Part shown: one piece after another, positions 17,037 through 26,902 of the stretch
Layout: each line of letters opens with the position of its first letter
Numbering within the stretch: position 1 is the first letter of the stretch
From: Protofrankia sp. CiT1
Lineage (GTDB): Bacteria; Actinomycetota; Actinomycetes; Frankiales; Frankiaceae
DNA: 64,000 bases
Reading direction: 5' to 3'
NCBI RefSeq assembly: GCF_917627385.1
Contig: NZ_CAKJTL010000042.1
Coordinates: 1-64,000 of the forward strand
Notes under the pieces: generated by a model
Told to the model about the DNA's origin: nothing
The model's database searches: none
The model's input: the letters and a program-made list of their open reading frames with translations, nothing else
Made by a program: the position numbers and the translations under genes

Positions 17037-19493
17037 TCAGCGAACAACAAAATTGATGAGTTTGTCCCTGACGACGACTGTTTTGAGGAGCGTGCTGTCG
17101 GAAAGGGCGTGCAGCACGGCCTGGGAAGCCCTCGCGGCGGATTCGACTACCGCGTCATCCGCGCCGGCCGGCACTTCAACGCGATCTCGCACCTTGCCGT
17201 TGACCTGGCACACGATCAGCTTTGTCTCAGAGGCCAGCAGGGTCATATCCGCAAGCGGCCAGGAATCCTCCCACACACGCCGTCCAGTGAGCAGTTCGTA
17301 GACCTCGGAGGAGATGTGCGGGGCAAAGGGAAAGAGGAGCGATGCCCCCGTGGCGACCGCGTGCCGGAGAGCCGCCGGACTCGCTCCGTCCCGTTGTGCC
17401 CGGCTCACTGAGTTCGACAGCTCCATGACGGCCGCTATGGAAATGTTGAAGGCGAACTTCTGGGTCATGCTCTCGGTTACGCGGACGATTGTCTCCGCGA
17501 CCTTCCGGTTCAGCCCGGTGTCGATCTGGTGGGTGTCGCCCGCAGCCGGCGCCTGAGTTGTCTCCGCAAGCTCCCGGCCGAGGCGCAGCAGCCGGCGCAG
17601 GAAGCGGTAGACGCCCTCGATTCCCTCGTCGGACCAGTCGGCGCCTGTATCGGGCGGCCCCATGAAGAGCACGTAGCATCGGGCGGTATCCGCACCGTAA
17701 TGCTTCACGATCCGCACGGGTGAGACGACGTTTCCGCGGGATTTGGACATCTTGGCGCCGTCTTTTGTGATCATTCCCTGGGTAAAGAGCTTCGCAAACG
17801 GTTCCGCAACGGGGACTTTGCCGAGGTCGTACAGGACCTTGGTGAGGAAGCGCGCGTACAGCAGGTGCAGGATCGCGTGTTCGATACCGCCGATGTACTG
17901 GTCGACTGGCATCCACTCGGCGAGCGCGTTGAAATCCCAGGCCTGCTCGGTGTTGGTTGGATCACAGTAACGGAGAAAATACCAGGACGAGTCGACAAAA
18001 GTGTCCATTGTGTCGGTCTCGCGGCGGGCGTGTCCACCGCAGGCCGGGCACGTCACGTTGACCCAGTCGTCCGCGGAGGCAAGCGGGGAACGTCCCTTGG
18101 GCGCGTAGTCCTCGATATCGGGCAGGTGGACCGGTAGCTGTTCGTCGGGCACCGGGACCAGTCCGCATGACTGGCAGTGGACGATTGGTATCGGGCAGCC
18201 CCAGTATCGCTGCCGTGATACGAGCCAGTCACGAAGCTTGTAACTCACCGTTTGGCATCCGGCACCTTCGGCCGCGAGCCACGAGGTTATGGCCGCGCCC
18301 GCCGCGGCGCTGGTCAGGCCGTCGAACTCGCCTGAGGAGCGGAGCGTGCCCGCCCCGGTGTAAGGAAGCTGCCCGGCGGCGGGGCCGTCCGGGTCGTCGG
18401 GGGTTATCACCTGGGTGATGGGGAGCCCGAACGCACGCGCGAACGCGTAGTCGCGTTCGTCGTGGGCCGGCACGGCCATGACAGCGCCGGTCCCGTACTC
18501 CATGAGGACGTAGTCGGCGACGTAGACGGGGATATGTTCGTTGTTCGCCGGATTGATCACATGGCGGCCGAGGAAAACGCCGGTCTTCGGCTTGTCGGCT
18601 GCCCCCCGCGTGTCGTTTGTGCTACGCAGCGCCTGGTTGACGTATTCGCGGACGGATTCTTCCTGTGGGGTGCCGGCGGCGAGCCGAAGGACGTCTGGAT
18701 GTTCCGGTGCCAGCACGAAGAAAGTAGCACCGAACAGGGTGTCCGGACGAGTCGTGAAGACGTGGTACTGTTCGCCCGTCTCCACACAGGAGAATATCAC
18801 CTCGGCGCCCTCGGACCGGCCGATCCAGTTCCGCTGCATTGTCTTCACGTGTTCCGGCCACTCGATCTCGTGCAGGCCGGCGAGCAGCCGGTCCGCGTAA
18901 TCAGTGATCCTGAAGAACCACTGCTCGAGCTGGCGTGCTTCAACCTCGGTGCCGCATCGCTCACAGCGCCCGCCGACGACCTGTTCGTTGGCAAGGACGG
19001 TGGCGTCCTTGGGACACCATTTGACGGCGGCGTTCTTGCGGTATGCGAGGCCCTTCTCGAACAGCCGCAGAAATATCCACTGCGTCCACCGGTAGTACGA
19101 TGGCTGGTGTGTGGCGAGCTCGCGCGACCAGTCGATGGAGATTCCCCATTCACGGAACTGCCGCGCAAATGACGCTATTGACTCGTCGGTGGATTCTTTG
19201 GGATGCTTTCCCGTGCGAATCGCGTGGTTCTCGGCCGGCAGCCCGAAGGCGTCGTATCCCATGGGATGAAGCACGCGCCGGCCATTGCGGCGCATGAAGT
19301 GCGCGACCGCGTCACCCACGGCGTAGTTCTTGAGGTGCCCAATATGCGGCTCGCCACTCGTGTAGGGAAGCATCTCAAGTACGTAGGCGGCCCCGCCGGA
19401 CTCCGTGAGGTTGTTGGACACCTGCCAGGTGCGCTCACGGTGCCATATATCTTGCCACTTCTTGTCGATCTCACGAAAATCCGGGGCGTCCAT
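17037..19493 (-). CDS. leuS: leucyl-tRNA synthetase, short 818-residue form
   Basis: A complete class I synthetase. HIGH is seen as PHIGH near residue 50. A zinc-like knob reads WCPKDATVLANEQVVGGRCERC near 158. The CP1 editing domain has TTRPDTLFGATF and DYVLMEYGTGAVMAVPAHDERD, the conserved editing Thr and Asp regions. KMSKS is in GAKMSKSRGN near 588, and a C-terminal domain ends DKLINFVVR. The enzyme charges tRNA-Leu. Actinobacterial LeuRS proteins I know of are about 950-970 residues; this one lacks their extra segment. Codons near the 3' end (AAA, AAT, TTT, GTT) are more A/T-ending than in neighbouring genes. It may therefore be a second or replacement copy acquired by transfer. Confidence 0.93.
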   Translation of the reverse strand: MDAPDFREIDKKWQDIWHRERTWQVSNNLTESGGAAYVLEMLPYTSGEPHIGHLKNYAVGDAVAHFMRRNGRRVLHPMGYDAFGLPAENHAIRTGKHPKESTDESIASFARQFREWGISIDWSRELATHQPSYYRWTQWIFLRLFEKGLAYRKNAAVKWCPKDATVLANEQVVGGRCERCGTEVEARQLEQWFFRITDYADRLLAGLHEIEWPEHVKTMQRNWIGRSEGAEVIFSCVETGEQYHVFTTRPDTLFGATFFVLAPEHPDVLRLAAGTPQEESVREYVNQALRSTNDTRGAADKPKTGVFLGRHVINPANNEHIPVYVADYVLMEYGTGAVMAVPAHDERDYAFARAFGLPITQVITPDDPDGPAAGQLPYTGAGTLRSSGEFDGLTSAAAGAAITSWLAAEGAGCQTVSYKLRDWLVSRQRYWGCPIPIVHCQSCGLVPVPDEQLPVHLPDIEDYAPKGRSPLASADDWVNVTCPACGGHARRETDTMDTFVDSSWYFLRYCDPTNTEQAWDFNALAEWMPVDQYIGGIEHAILHLLYARFLTKVLYDLGKVPVAEPFAKLFTQGMITKDGAKMSKSRGNVVSPVRIVKHYGADTARCYVLFMGPPDTGADWSDEGIEGVYRFLRRLLRLGRELAETTQAPAAGDTHQIDTGLNRKVAETIVRVTESMTQKFAFNISIAAVMELSNSVSRAQRDGASPAALRHAVATGASLLFPFAPHISSEVYELLTGRRVWEDSWPLADMTLLASETKLIVCQVNGKVRDRVEVPAGADDAVVESAARASQAVLHALSDSTLLKTVVVRDKLINFVVR

Positions 19494-19528
19494 CTATCTA
19501 CCTTATCCATCATTCAGCAGGCGGAGCT

Positions 19529-20491
19529 TCATCCTATGCCCTCGGTGGGTGGCGCGACTCGACGCCATCGTGCGGCAGGCGGAGCCGTGGCCGGCCGGCC
19601 CTGGGCCGGGACGATTCCGTTCGAGGCACCTGGCCGGCGCAGGGGATGCCGCCACCGCAGGTACTGGGAGCAGAGCAGGCCGAGCGCGGCCGAGAGGAGA
19701 TGACCGGCGGCGGTGAAGTCGGGCTCGCGCGCCATGTCGAGAGCGAGCCCGGCGGTCAGAGCACCAGCCAGCGGCCAGCGCCGGCCCGGCGGCAGGGCTG
19801 CGGTGAGCACCGCACCACAGGCGATCAGACCGTAGCTCGCGCCGACGTCGACGGCATCGGTGACCGAGTCGTCGACGAGCCGCATGGCCCGGCCGGCCAC
19901 GAGGCCACCGGCGACGAGCAGGCTCGCTCCGATGTGGCCGGTCGCGAATACTCCGAGTGCCGGCCTTGAGCCGATCATCCGTTCCAGCGGCGCGACAACC
20001 GCGGCCACCGCGGCGGCTGACGGGAAGAAGCTGACGCCGTCAAGCCAGCAGGCGCTGGCCAGCAGGACGTAGAGCGGGCGGGTCCGCAGCCCGGTCAGGT
20101 TGGTGGAGTGAGCGACCAGGATGCGGTGATAGAGCTCGAAATCGAGGGTGTGGGCGACCGCGAGGGCCGCTGAGGTGGCCGCCAGGACAACAATGTAGAT
20201 CATTGCCAGTGGCGCGGTATGCCACGCCTGGCGTAGCAGGTCCCAGCCGGCGCGCGGGACCGGCCATGGGAACGAGGGCGGCCATGCGAACGACGGCGGC
20301 CATGGCGGCAGACCGGGATCCCTCTCCCGCCGTGACGTTTGCGACGGTTCCGCCCGGGCCCAGGGCCAGCAGGACGACCGGAAGGGCAGGCCGGGGACGT
20401 CGCGCAACAGAATCCGGTGGGCATACACCACATGGAGTTCAATGTCCGGGAGGCGGCCACGCTTCCCCGGCAACGGGAATGCTGGGCACAT
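19529..20491 (-). CDS. rhomboid-like membrane protein
   Basis: About six hydrophobic helices between residues 95 and 285. The motif [11 protein letters not shown] in one helix and [13 protein letters not shown] in a later helix resemble the rhomboid GxSx and His positions, so a Ser-His dyad is possible, although the pattern differs from active GxSG proteases. This fits the rhomboid-like actinobacterial membrane family. The first 90 residues contain a [16 protein letters not shown] repeat and do not look conserved; the true start may lie well inside (a start near the first helix). The ATG at 20491 overlaps the ATG of the divergent YyaL gene. Function unknown. Confidence 0.65.
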   Translation of the reverse strand: MCPAFPLPGKRGRLPDIELHVVYAHRILLRDVPGLPFRSSCWPWARAEPSQTSRRERDPGLPPWPPSFAWPPSFPWPVPRAGWDLLRQAWHTAPLAMIYIVVLAATSAALAVAHTLDFELYHRILVAHSTNLTGLRTRPLYVLLASACWLDGVSFFPSAAAVAAVVAPLERMIGSRPALGVFATGHIGASLLVAGGLVAGRAMRLVDDSVTDAVDVGASYGLIACGAVLTAALPPGRRWPLAGALTAGLALDMAREPDFTAAGHLLSAALGLLCSQYLRWRHPLRRPGASNGIVPAQGRPATAPPAARWRRVAPPTEGIG

Positions 20492-22505
20492 GCCGAACCA
20501 CCTTGTTGATCAGACCTCACCCTACCTGCTCCAGCACGCCGACAACCCGGTCGACTGGTGGCCATGGGGCGCCGACGCATTCACCGAGGCCACCGATCGC
20601 GGCGTCCCGGTGCTGTTGTCCGTGGGCTATGCGTCGTGCCATTGGTGCCACGTGATGGCCCACGAGTCGTTCGAGGACGCGACAACCGCGGCATTCATGA
20701 ACGAGCACTTCGTCAACATCAAAGTTGACCGCGAGGAACGGCCTGACGTCGACGCTGTCTACATGGACGTCACCGTCGCCCTCACCGGCCACGGTGGCTG
20801 GCCGATGACGGTCTTCCTCACACCGGCAGGTGAGCCGTTCTACGCTGGTACCTACTTCCCGCCGGCGCCGCGGGCGGGGATGGGGTCGTTCCGGCAGGTG
20901 CTCGAGGCGGTGACGAGCGCATGGCGGACGCGCCGGGACGAGGTGACCGCCTCCGGCGCGGGCATCGCGCGTCAGGTCGCCGCGGCAGCCGATGCCGCGG
21001 GCGGGCCGCCGGCCCCGTTCACCGCGCGGCTGCTCGATGCCGCGGTCGAGCAGGCAGGGCGGGCCTTCGACCCGGTGAACGGTGGTTTCGGAACGGCACC
21101 GAAGTTCCCGCCGTCCGCGCTGCTGGAGATGTTGCTGCGGCACTGGGCCCGCACCGGGGACGCCGCGAGCCTGCGTATGATCACGGCCACCTGCGAGGGA
21201 ATGGCTCGTGGTGGGATTTACGACCAGCTTGCCGGCGGCTTCGCCCGTTACAGCGTGGATGCCACCTGGACCGTCCCCCACTTCGAGAAGATGCTCTACG
21301 ACAACGCCCAGCTGCTGCGGGTTTACCTGCACCTGTGGCGGGCGACCGGATCCGCACTGGCCGAGCGGGTCACCCGTGAGACCGCGGCCTTCCTGCTGGG
21401 CGAGCTGCGGACCCCCGAAGGCGGGTTCGCCTCCGCGCTGGACGCGGACACGACCGTGGCCACCGCGCCTGGTGCTGGCGGGCATGCCGCTGAGGGTGCC
21501 ACCTACGTCTGGACGCCGGCCGAGCTTGTCGACGTCCTCGGCCAGGACGACGGGGCCTGGGCCGCGGGTGTCTTCGGTGTCACCGCCGCGGGAACCTTCG
21601 AGCATGGCGCATCCGTGCTGGCACTCGCCGCGGACGCCGATGATCCCGCCAGGTTCACCCGGGTGCGGGCCCGGCTCGCGGCGGCGCGGGCGCGCCGGCC
21701 CCAGCCCGCTCGGGATGACAAGGTCGTCGCGGCGTGGAACGGCCTCGCGATCGCCGCGCTGGCCGAGGCCGGCGTGCTGCTGGCGGAGCCGGGCTGGGTG
21801 ACCGCGGCCGTCGAGGCGGCAACGCTGCTCCTCGACGTCCACTGGGTGGCGGGCCGGTTGCGCCGGACAAGTCGGCACGGCCGGGCCGGCACCAACGCCG
21901 GGGTGCTGGAGGACTACGGGGATGTTGCCGAGGGCCTGCTCGTCCTGCACCAGGTCACCGGTGATGACCGGTGGTTGGCGGCGGCCGGTGACCTGCTTGG
22001 TGTCGCATGCGCGCACTTTGTCGCGGCTGACGGTGGATTCCACGACACCGCGGACGACGCCGAGCGGCTGTTGCGCCGGCCGCGGGACTCCGCGGACTCG
22101 CCGGCACCGTCCGGCCAGGCGGCGATCGCGGGCGCACTGCTGACCTACGCGGCGCTGACGGCTTCCCGCGACCATCGTGAAGCGGCTGAGCGGGCACTTG
22201 CGGCTCTGGTGCCGATGTTCGGCAGGAACGCGTCCTTCGCCGGATGGGCGGGTGCGGTTGGTGCGGCGTTTCTCGCCGGACCGGCTGAGGTGGCGGTTGT
22301 CGACCGGCCGGACCTGGAAGGACTCGCCCGGCTCACCACCGCGCCGGGCGCGGTCGTGGTGACCTCCGGGCCGTTGGCACACGGTCGGGCCGCCGGGGTC
22401 CATGTGTGCCGAGGCTTCGTGTGTGAGCGGCCCGCGACCACGGCCGAGGCAGTGCGTGAGCAGCTGGGGGTCAAGGTCCTTCCAGTGTCTTCGAGGAATG
22501 TCTGA
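20490..22505 (+). CDS. YyaL/DUF255 thioredoxin-domain protein
   Basis: 671 residues from ATG 20490 ([20 protein letters not shown], the standard family N-terminus). The N-terminal thioredoxin-like domain has the motif [18 protein letters not shown] (CxxC). It is followed by the family block [20 protein letters not shown] and a C-terminal six-hairpin (alpha6/alpha6) glycosidase-like domain with [17 protein letters not shown] and [14 protein letters not shown]. Homologues (bacterial YyaL, human SPATA20, recalled Mtb Rv1084) have no firmly established activity; a redox or N-acylglucosamine-epimerase-like role has been suggested. The position after mca and its small membrane protein is conserved. 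Confidence 0.9.
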   Translation: MPNHLVDQTSPYLLQHADNPVDWWPWGADAFTEATDRGVPVLLSVGYASCHWCHVMAHESFEDATTAAFMNEHFVNIKVDREERPDVDAVYMDVTVALTGHGGWPMTVFLTPAGEPFYAGTYFPPAPRAGMGSFRQVLEAVTSAWRTRRDEVTASGAGIARQVAAAADAAGGPPAPFTARLLDAAVEQAGRAFDPVNGGFGTAPKFPPSALLEMLLRHWARTGDAASLRMITATCEGMARGGIYDQLAGGFARYSVDATWTVPHFEKMLYDNAQLLRVYLHLWRATGSALAERVTRETAAFLLGELRTPEGGFASALDADTTVATAPGAGGHAAEGATYVWTPAELVDVLGQDDGAWAAGVFGVTAAGTFEHGASVLALAADADDPARFTRVRARLAAARARRPQPARDDKVVAAWNGLAIAALAEAGVLLAEPGWVTAAVEAATLLLDVHWVAGRLRRTSRHGRAGTNAGVLEDYGDVAEGLLVLHQVTGDDRWLAAAGDLLGVACAHFVAADGGFHDTADDAERLLRRPRDSADSPAPSGQAAIAGALLTYAALTASRDHREAAERALAALVPMFGRNASFAGWAGAVGAAFLAGPAEVAVVDRPDLEGLARLTTAPGAVVVTSGPLAHGRAAGVHVCRGFVCERPATTAEAVREQLGVKVLPVSSRNV

Positions 22506-22517
22506 TGCCTGCTTCCA

Positions 22518-22560
22518 GTTGCTTGTGTATCACTTGTAAGTATGTAATCAACCAGGAGGT
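22518..22560 (+). promoter_or_regulatory. A/T-rich leader with ACTTGTAAGT palindrome and AGGAGG ribosome binding site
   Basis: Between YyaL and the next gene, a low-GC stretch (gtgtatcacttgtaagtatg) contains the small inverted repeat ACTT-GT-AAGT near 22531. It is followed by a consensus AGGAGG at 22555-22560, which sets the start of the downstream gene at ATG 22566. An operator or -10 region is plausible but unproven. Confidence 0.4.
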
Positions 22561-22565
22561 GCGTG

Positions 22566-23171
22566 ATGCACGGGAGCCAACATCGAGAACAGATGGCGAG
22601 GAGGCACGGCATGGCGGGATCGCGCGGGCGCGGCCACGGTCGCTGGGGCGAGCGTGAGCAGGCGCCACCCGCGGACGACGCGCAGGCATGGTTCACCGGG
22701 CGACTGCCCGACGAGTGGTTCAACCGCCCGGTCACGGTGACCGTGGATCGGGATGAGATCATTGTTGTGGGCACGGTGCCCGCTCCCGACGTCGAGTCTG
22801 ACGACCAGGCCGCGGTAGCCGCCGCGGAGTCGGGCCGGATCCGGCGTTTCCGCGAGGCGACCCGGGACGCCCGGATCGCGATCGCGCGGGAGGCGGAGCA
22901 GCGTTATCTGCGCAAGGTTGCGTGGGGGGTGACAGCGGGTGGCACAACCGAGTTGTTCACGACACTGTCCGTTCCGGTAATGACCCGGCTTCGGCAACCG
23001 GAACGCCATGTTCTTGACACGTTGGTCGACTCGGGGGTTGCGCGCAGCCGCAGCGACGCGCTCGCGTGGTGCGTCCGTCTCGTCGGTGAAAACGCCCAGC
23101 CATGGCTCACCCGTCTGCGGGAGGCTATGGAGAAGGTCGAGCAGGTTCGCGCCGAGGGTCCTGAACTGTGA
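22566..23171 (+). CDS. conserved actinobacterial protein of unknown function with RHH-like C-terminus
   Basis: 201 residues from ATG 22566, chosen because AGGAGG lies five bases upstream (a GTG at 22563 is too close to it). The N-terminus is basic and Gly/Arg-rich. The core reads WFTGRLPDEWFNRPVTVTVD, then a charged helical stretch (RIRRFREATRDARIAIAREAE). The C-terminal part, MTRLRQPERHVLDTLVDSGV followed by ARSRSDALAWCVRLVGE, resembles the helix pattern of ribbon-helix-helix antitoxins and CopG proteins. I recognise it as a family widespread in Streptomyces and relatives but know no function. An autoregulatory DNA-binding role would fit the palindrome just upstream; that is inference. Confidence 0.8.
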   Translation: MHGSQHREQMARRHGMAGSRGRGHGRWGEREQAPPADDAQAWFTGRLPDEWFNRPVTVTVDRDEIIVVGTVPAPDVESDDQAAVAAAESGRIRRFREATRDARIAIAREAEQRYLRKVAWGVTAGGTTELFTTLSVPVMTRLRQPERHVLDTLVDSGVARSRSDALAWCVRLVGENAQPWLTRLREAMEKVEQVRAEGPEL

Positions 23172-23316
23172 GAATCCGGCTGGCGCCCAGCGCCGGTCGC
23201 TCTTAGTGGTCGCCGCCGGGGGAGCGTCGTCCGTTGGCGTGCGGGTGTTTTCCCCGGTCATGGAGTTTGTCTTTCCGGTGACCGGCGCCGGCCGGGCGCC
23301 GGTCACCGGCATCAGG

Positions 23317-24000
23317 TCATGTCGCGTAAATAGCGAAGATGACGGCAATGTAGTGGCACGCCGCCGCGACGATTGTGAAGGCGTGGAAAACCTCGTGGTA
23401 GCCGAACGTCCCCGGGGCCGGGTTTGGGCGTTGGGCCGCGTAGACGAACGCCCCGATGCTGTAGAGGACGCCGCCGACAATGATCAGGACCAGCGCTGTC
23501 ACGCCCGCGGTGTGCAGCAGCTGAGGTATGACGAAGACCGCCACCCAGCCCAGGGCGATGTACAGCGGCACCATCAGGAAACGGGGTGAGTGCAGCCAGA
23601 GCATCCGCAGCCCGATCCCGACCGCCGCGCCGCTCCAGACGATCGTGAGTATGGTCCGCGCGGTCTTCGGTGGCAACGACAGCAAGGTCAGCGGTGTATA
23701 CGTCCCGGCGATGAAAATAAAGATCATTGAATGATCGAGCCGCTTCATCAGCGAGCGGGCGCGTGACGTTGCCCACATTTTTCGATGGTAAAGCGCGCTG
23801 GTGCCGAACAGAAGGGCGATGCTCAGCGCATAAATACCGACGGCCAGGCGCGCGCGGAACGTGCCGGCCAAGGCCACCGCGATTACACCGAGTGCCACGC
23901 TGACCGGGAACGCGCCAGCGTGCAGCCAGCCGCGCATCCGTGGTCGTACCAGGTCATGGGGATGCTTGCCGAAGTCATGTCCGGGTACCGTTGTGGTCAC
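23317..24000 (-). CDS. hemolysin III / PAQR-family seven-helix membrane protein
   Basis: 227 residues from GTG 24000 (the frame extends to 24186 but without family resemblance). Seven predicted helices. The family's metal-ligand motifs are visible: SALYHRKMW early, LMKRLDHSMIFIFIAGTYTP in the middle, and the C-terminal FHAFTIVAAACHY with two His. Bacterial members are often called hemolysin III or YqfA, but most are probably zinc-dependent membrane hydrolases or regulators rather than toxins. A gene of this family follows the YyaL homologue in mycobacteria too (recalled Rv1085c). Confidence 0.9.
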   Translation of the reverse strand: MTTTVPGHDFGKHPHDLVRPRMRGWLHAGAFPVSVALGVIAVALAGTFRARLAVGIYALSIALLFGTSALYHRKMWATSRARSLMKRLDHSMIFIFIAGTYTPLTLLSLPPKTARTILTIVWSGAAVGIGLRMLWLHSPRFLMVPLYIALGWVAVFVIPQLLHTAGVTALVLIIVGGVLYSIGAFVYAAQRPNPAPGTFGYHEVFHAFTIVAAACHYIAVIFAIYAT

Positions 24001-24352
24001 GTGGTGACCGTATCTTGCGTCAGCTCTCCTTACTACCCGCCGCGCTACCCGCCGTGAATGTTGCCGTCCGCATTCGGTTTCGCAGCGTGACGGATCTGCC
24101 CCGCCGCGAGGCGCGTCGACCGCGCGACTGTCAGAAGCTCCCACGGTAGAGTCAAAAGATCCTGTACCCGGCCTCGAATCGCCCAAGCCGTGGTGGACTC
24201 GCTATGTAGTGCACAGTGGGGTGTCGGCACGTTGTTGCGGGTTCACTACGCATGCGTTCCGCGATCCCGGGCACGAGTGGGCCTGTCATGGCAGGGACCT
24301 ATGGCGACACAGCGAGGCTGTGGTGGGCTCAACTCAAGCGGAGGTGGGAGCT
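24001..24352. other. divergent intergenic region between hemolysin III gene and pckG
   Basis: 352 bases with outward-facing genes on both sides, so promoters for both should lie here. The pckG frame is open from 24209 but the residues before GTG 24353 do not resemble PEPCK. I see no other gene or clear operator. Confidence 0.45.
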
Positions 24353-26176
24353 GTGACGACCGCGGCGCAGATTCCGGGGCTGGACGCTGCCCCGACTAGG
24401 CATGCCGGGCTGATTGCCTGGGTACGCGAGATCGCCGAACTCGCCCGACCGGAACGCATCCAGTGGTGTGACGGTTCTGACGCGGAGTACGCGGAACTCG
24501 CGCGATTGCTGGTCGACAAGGGCACTTTTGTGCCATTGGACGAGGAGAAGCGTCCAGGTAGTTTTTTCGCGGCTTCTGATCCCACCGACGTTGCCCGGGT
24601 TGAGGACCGTACCTACATCTGCTCGCGCGATCCCGCGGACGCCGGACCGACCAACAACTGGATCGACCCGGATGAGATGCGGGCAAAGCTGCGTGGTCTT
24701 TTTGCGGGCAGTATGCGCGGGCGCACGATGTATGTCGTGCCCTTTTGCATGGGCCCGCTGGGCTCACGAATTTCCGCTCTTGGTGTTGAAATCACCGACT
24801 CGCCGTATGTTGTCGCGTCAATGCGGATGATGACACGAATGGGAGCTCCCGCTCTCGAGCAGCTGGGTACGGACGGGTTCTTTGTCCCGTGTGTGCACTC
24901 GTTGGGCGCGCCCCTTGAGCCGGGCCAGGACGATGTCCCGTGGCCGTGCAACCCGACGAAGTACATCACGCACTTTCCGGAGACCCGGGAGATCTGGTCG
25001 TTTGGATCCGGCTATGGTGGGAATGCCCTGCTGGGCAAGAAGTGCTATGCGTTGCGGATCGCCTCGGTAATGGCCCGCGACGAGGGCTGGCTGGCCGAGC
25101 ACATGCTTATTCTCAAGTTGACGTCGCCGACAAACCAGGTGCACTTCATCGCGGCGGCCTTCCCGTCGGCCTGCGGCAAGACCAATCTCGCAATGATCAT
25201 TCCGACGTTGCCGGGCTGGCAGGCCGAGACTGTCGGTGACGACATCGCCTGGATGCGTTTTGGGGATGACGGCCGGCTGTACGCGGTGAACCCGGAGGCC
25301 GGCTTCTTCGGCGTGGCACCGGGTACGGGTATCGAGACCAACCCGAACGCCATCGAGACCCTGTGGGGGAACACGGTCTTCACCAACGTCGCCCGCACTG
25401 ACGACGGGGACGTCTGGTGGGAGGGGCTGACCAGGGACAAGCCCGCGCACCTCATCGACTGGAAGGGGCGTGACTGGACGCCGGAGGCCACCGAGCCGGC
25501 CGCCCACCCCAACGCCCGCTTCACGGTGCCCGCGAGCCAGTGCCCGACGATCGCGGCGGAGTGGCAGGACCCGAAGGGCGTCCCCATCTCGGCCATCCTG
25601 TTCGGAGGGCGTCGAGCGACCGCGGTTCCGCTGGTGACCGAGGCGCCGACCTGGCAGCGCGGGGTGTTCTTCGGCTCGATCGTCGCGTCCGAGACGACCG
25701 CGGCCCAGGCCGGAGAGATCGGCAAGCTGCGGCGCGACCCGTTCGCGATGCTGCCGTTCTGTGGCTACAACATGGCGGACTACTTCGCGCACTGGCTGGC
25801 GATAGGTCGCAAGGCCGATCCGGAGAAACTGCCGCGGATCTACTATGTCAACTGGTTCCGCAAGAACGCGCAGGGCCGGTTCATGTGGCCGGGCTACGGC
25901 GAGAACAGCCGGGTCCTGGCCTGGGTTGTCGGCCGGCTCGAAGGCCAGGCCGATGGGGTGGAGAGCCCGCTGGGCATCCAGCCCACCGCCGAGGCACTGC
26001 CCACGGAAGGCCTCGACGTCGCGCCTGAGGAGCTCGCCGAGCTGCTCACCCTTGACACCGAGGTCTGGAAGCGGGAAGCGGAGCTGATTCCAGAACACTA
26101 CCGGACCTTCGGGGACGGGCTTCCCGCCGAGTTGTGGGCCGAACAGGAGGCCTTGGTCGCCCGCCTGAAGGACTGA
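24353..26176 (+). CDS. pckG: phosphoenolpyruvate carboxykinase (GTP)
   Basis: 607 residues, the normal size for the GTP-dependent class. The P-loop with catalytic Cys reads [12 protein letters not shown] (kinase-1a), and the metal-binding kinase-2 strand reads [10 protein letters not shown]. The nucleotide and PEP-site blocks [11 protein letters not shown] and [20 protein letters not shown] are intact. It interconverts oxaloacetate and PEP in gluconeogenesis and anaplerosis. The start GTG 24353 is preceded by GGGAG at 24346-24350. Downstream lie two copies of a short hairpin sequence. Confidence 0.97.
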   Translation: MTTAAQIPGLDAAPTRHAGLIAWVREIAELARPERIQWCDGSDAEYAELARLLVDKGTFVPLDEEKRPGSFFAASDPTDVARVEDRTYICSRDPADAGPTNNWIDPDEMRAKLRGLFAGSMRGRTMYVVPFCMGPLGSRISALGVEITDSPYVVASMRMMTRMGAPALEQLGTDGFFVPCVHSLGAPLEPGQDDVPWPCNPTKYITHFPETREIWSFGSGYGGNALLGKKCYALRIASVMARDEGWLAEHMLILKLTSPTNQVHFIAAAFPSACGKTNLAMIIPTLPGWQAETVGDDIAWMRFGDDGRLYAVNPEAGFFGVAPGTGIETNPNAIETLWGNTVFTNVARTDDGDVWWEGLTRDKPAHLIDWKGRDWTPEATEPAAHPNARFTVPASQCPTIAAEWQDPKGVPISAILFGGRRATAVPLVTEAPTWQRGVFFGSIVASETTAAQAGEIGKLRRDPFAMLPFCGYNMADYFAHWLAIGRKADPEKLPRIYYVNWFRKNAQGRFMWPGYGENSRVLAWVVGRLEGQADGVESPLGIQPTAEALPTEGLDVAPEELAELLTLDTEVWKREAELIPEHYRTFGDGLPAELWAEQEALVARLKD

Positions 26177-26187
26177 CGACCACTCGC

Positions 26188-26290
26188 CGTCCGGCCGAAG
26201 AGTGCGTGATCATGAGTTTTCGCGCACTCGGCGGCCATTACGGTCGTGTCCGGCTGAAGAGTGCGTGATTATGGTTTTTCGCGCACTCGG
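26188..26290. repeat. two direct copies of a 43-bp hairpin sequence after pckG
   Basis: Copies at 26188-26230 and 26247-26290 share gtccggc(c/t)gaagagtgcg, then tgat(c/t)atg, a T-run (gttttcg or gtttttcg) and cgcactcgg. Within each, gagtgcg pairs with cgcactc around a 16-base A/T-rich loop. They may act as tandem transcription terminators for pckG, or they may be binding sites or small mobile repeats. The 7-bp stem is short for a terminator. Confidence 0.75.
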
Positions 26291-26902
26291 ATGCTGTTGG
26301 GCTCGTATGGCTCTGGACGGGATGTCGTAGTGGTCATTACCATGCTGTGTCTGCCGGCGTTTTCATGACGGTTTTTCACGATTACGGTGGACTTCTGTGG
26401 TCAGCATGCGGGGCACGGTGCTGCCGGCCGGATCGGCGTCCGCTATGCGCCATGAGCACGGCTTCGGCCGTTGTCGTTCTGGCCGGGCCCTGTCTTGCCC
26501 GCCACTCGCCGGCCGGTCCGGTGGTGACGTTCATATGAACGGCGGACTACATCGTTGTCCAAGGCTGCTCGATCCGGATTAGGCGATCAACCTGTTGTGT
26601 CTGGAACACAGGCGGTTTCGCCCGGCATCACTATATGGTCGGTGACCGTCGCCGAGTGTGTTGTGCAAAAATGGTCGCCTTTTCGAGGCGAGGGAGCTAG
26701 CGTGTGACCCTGGGTTCCGCTGGCGGACGTTACCGAAGGACGATCCGTCGGGTGGATCCAGCTGGCTCAAGTTGTGGTCCGGCACTGGGCTGGACCACTC
26801 GGGAGGCCCCTCGGTGCCGCATTCGCGACAACGCCAGGAGGCCGGTACCCGGCCCCCTGTGGGGCTTGGTCCCGGACTTCCTCCGAGTAAGCGGGTGGGC
26901 GT
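26291..26902. other. 612-bp stretch with no supported gene
   Basis: Several short open frames exist here on both strands but none has recognisable domains, a good ribosome binding site and consistent codon bias together. The region upstream of the PhoH gene could carry its promoter. In mycobacteria phoH2 is preceded by a small antitoxin-like gene (PhoAT); I could not identify an equivalent here. Confidence 0.4.

Noticed and set aside
20517-22403. 628-residue open frame on the minus strand
   Set aside because: Antisense to the YyaL-type gene; composition is Arg/Gly/His-rich without any recognisable motif.
24818-26098. 426-residue open frame on the minus strand
   Set aside because: Antisense to pckG, which is complete and typical.
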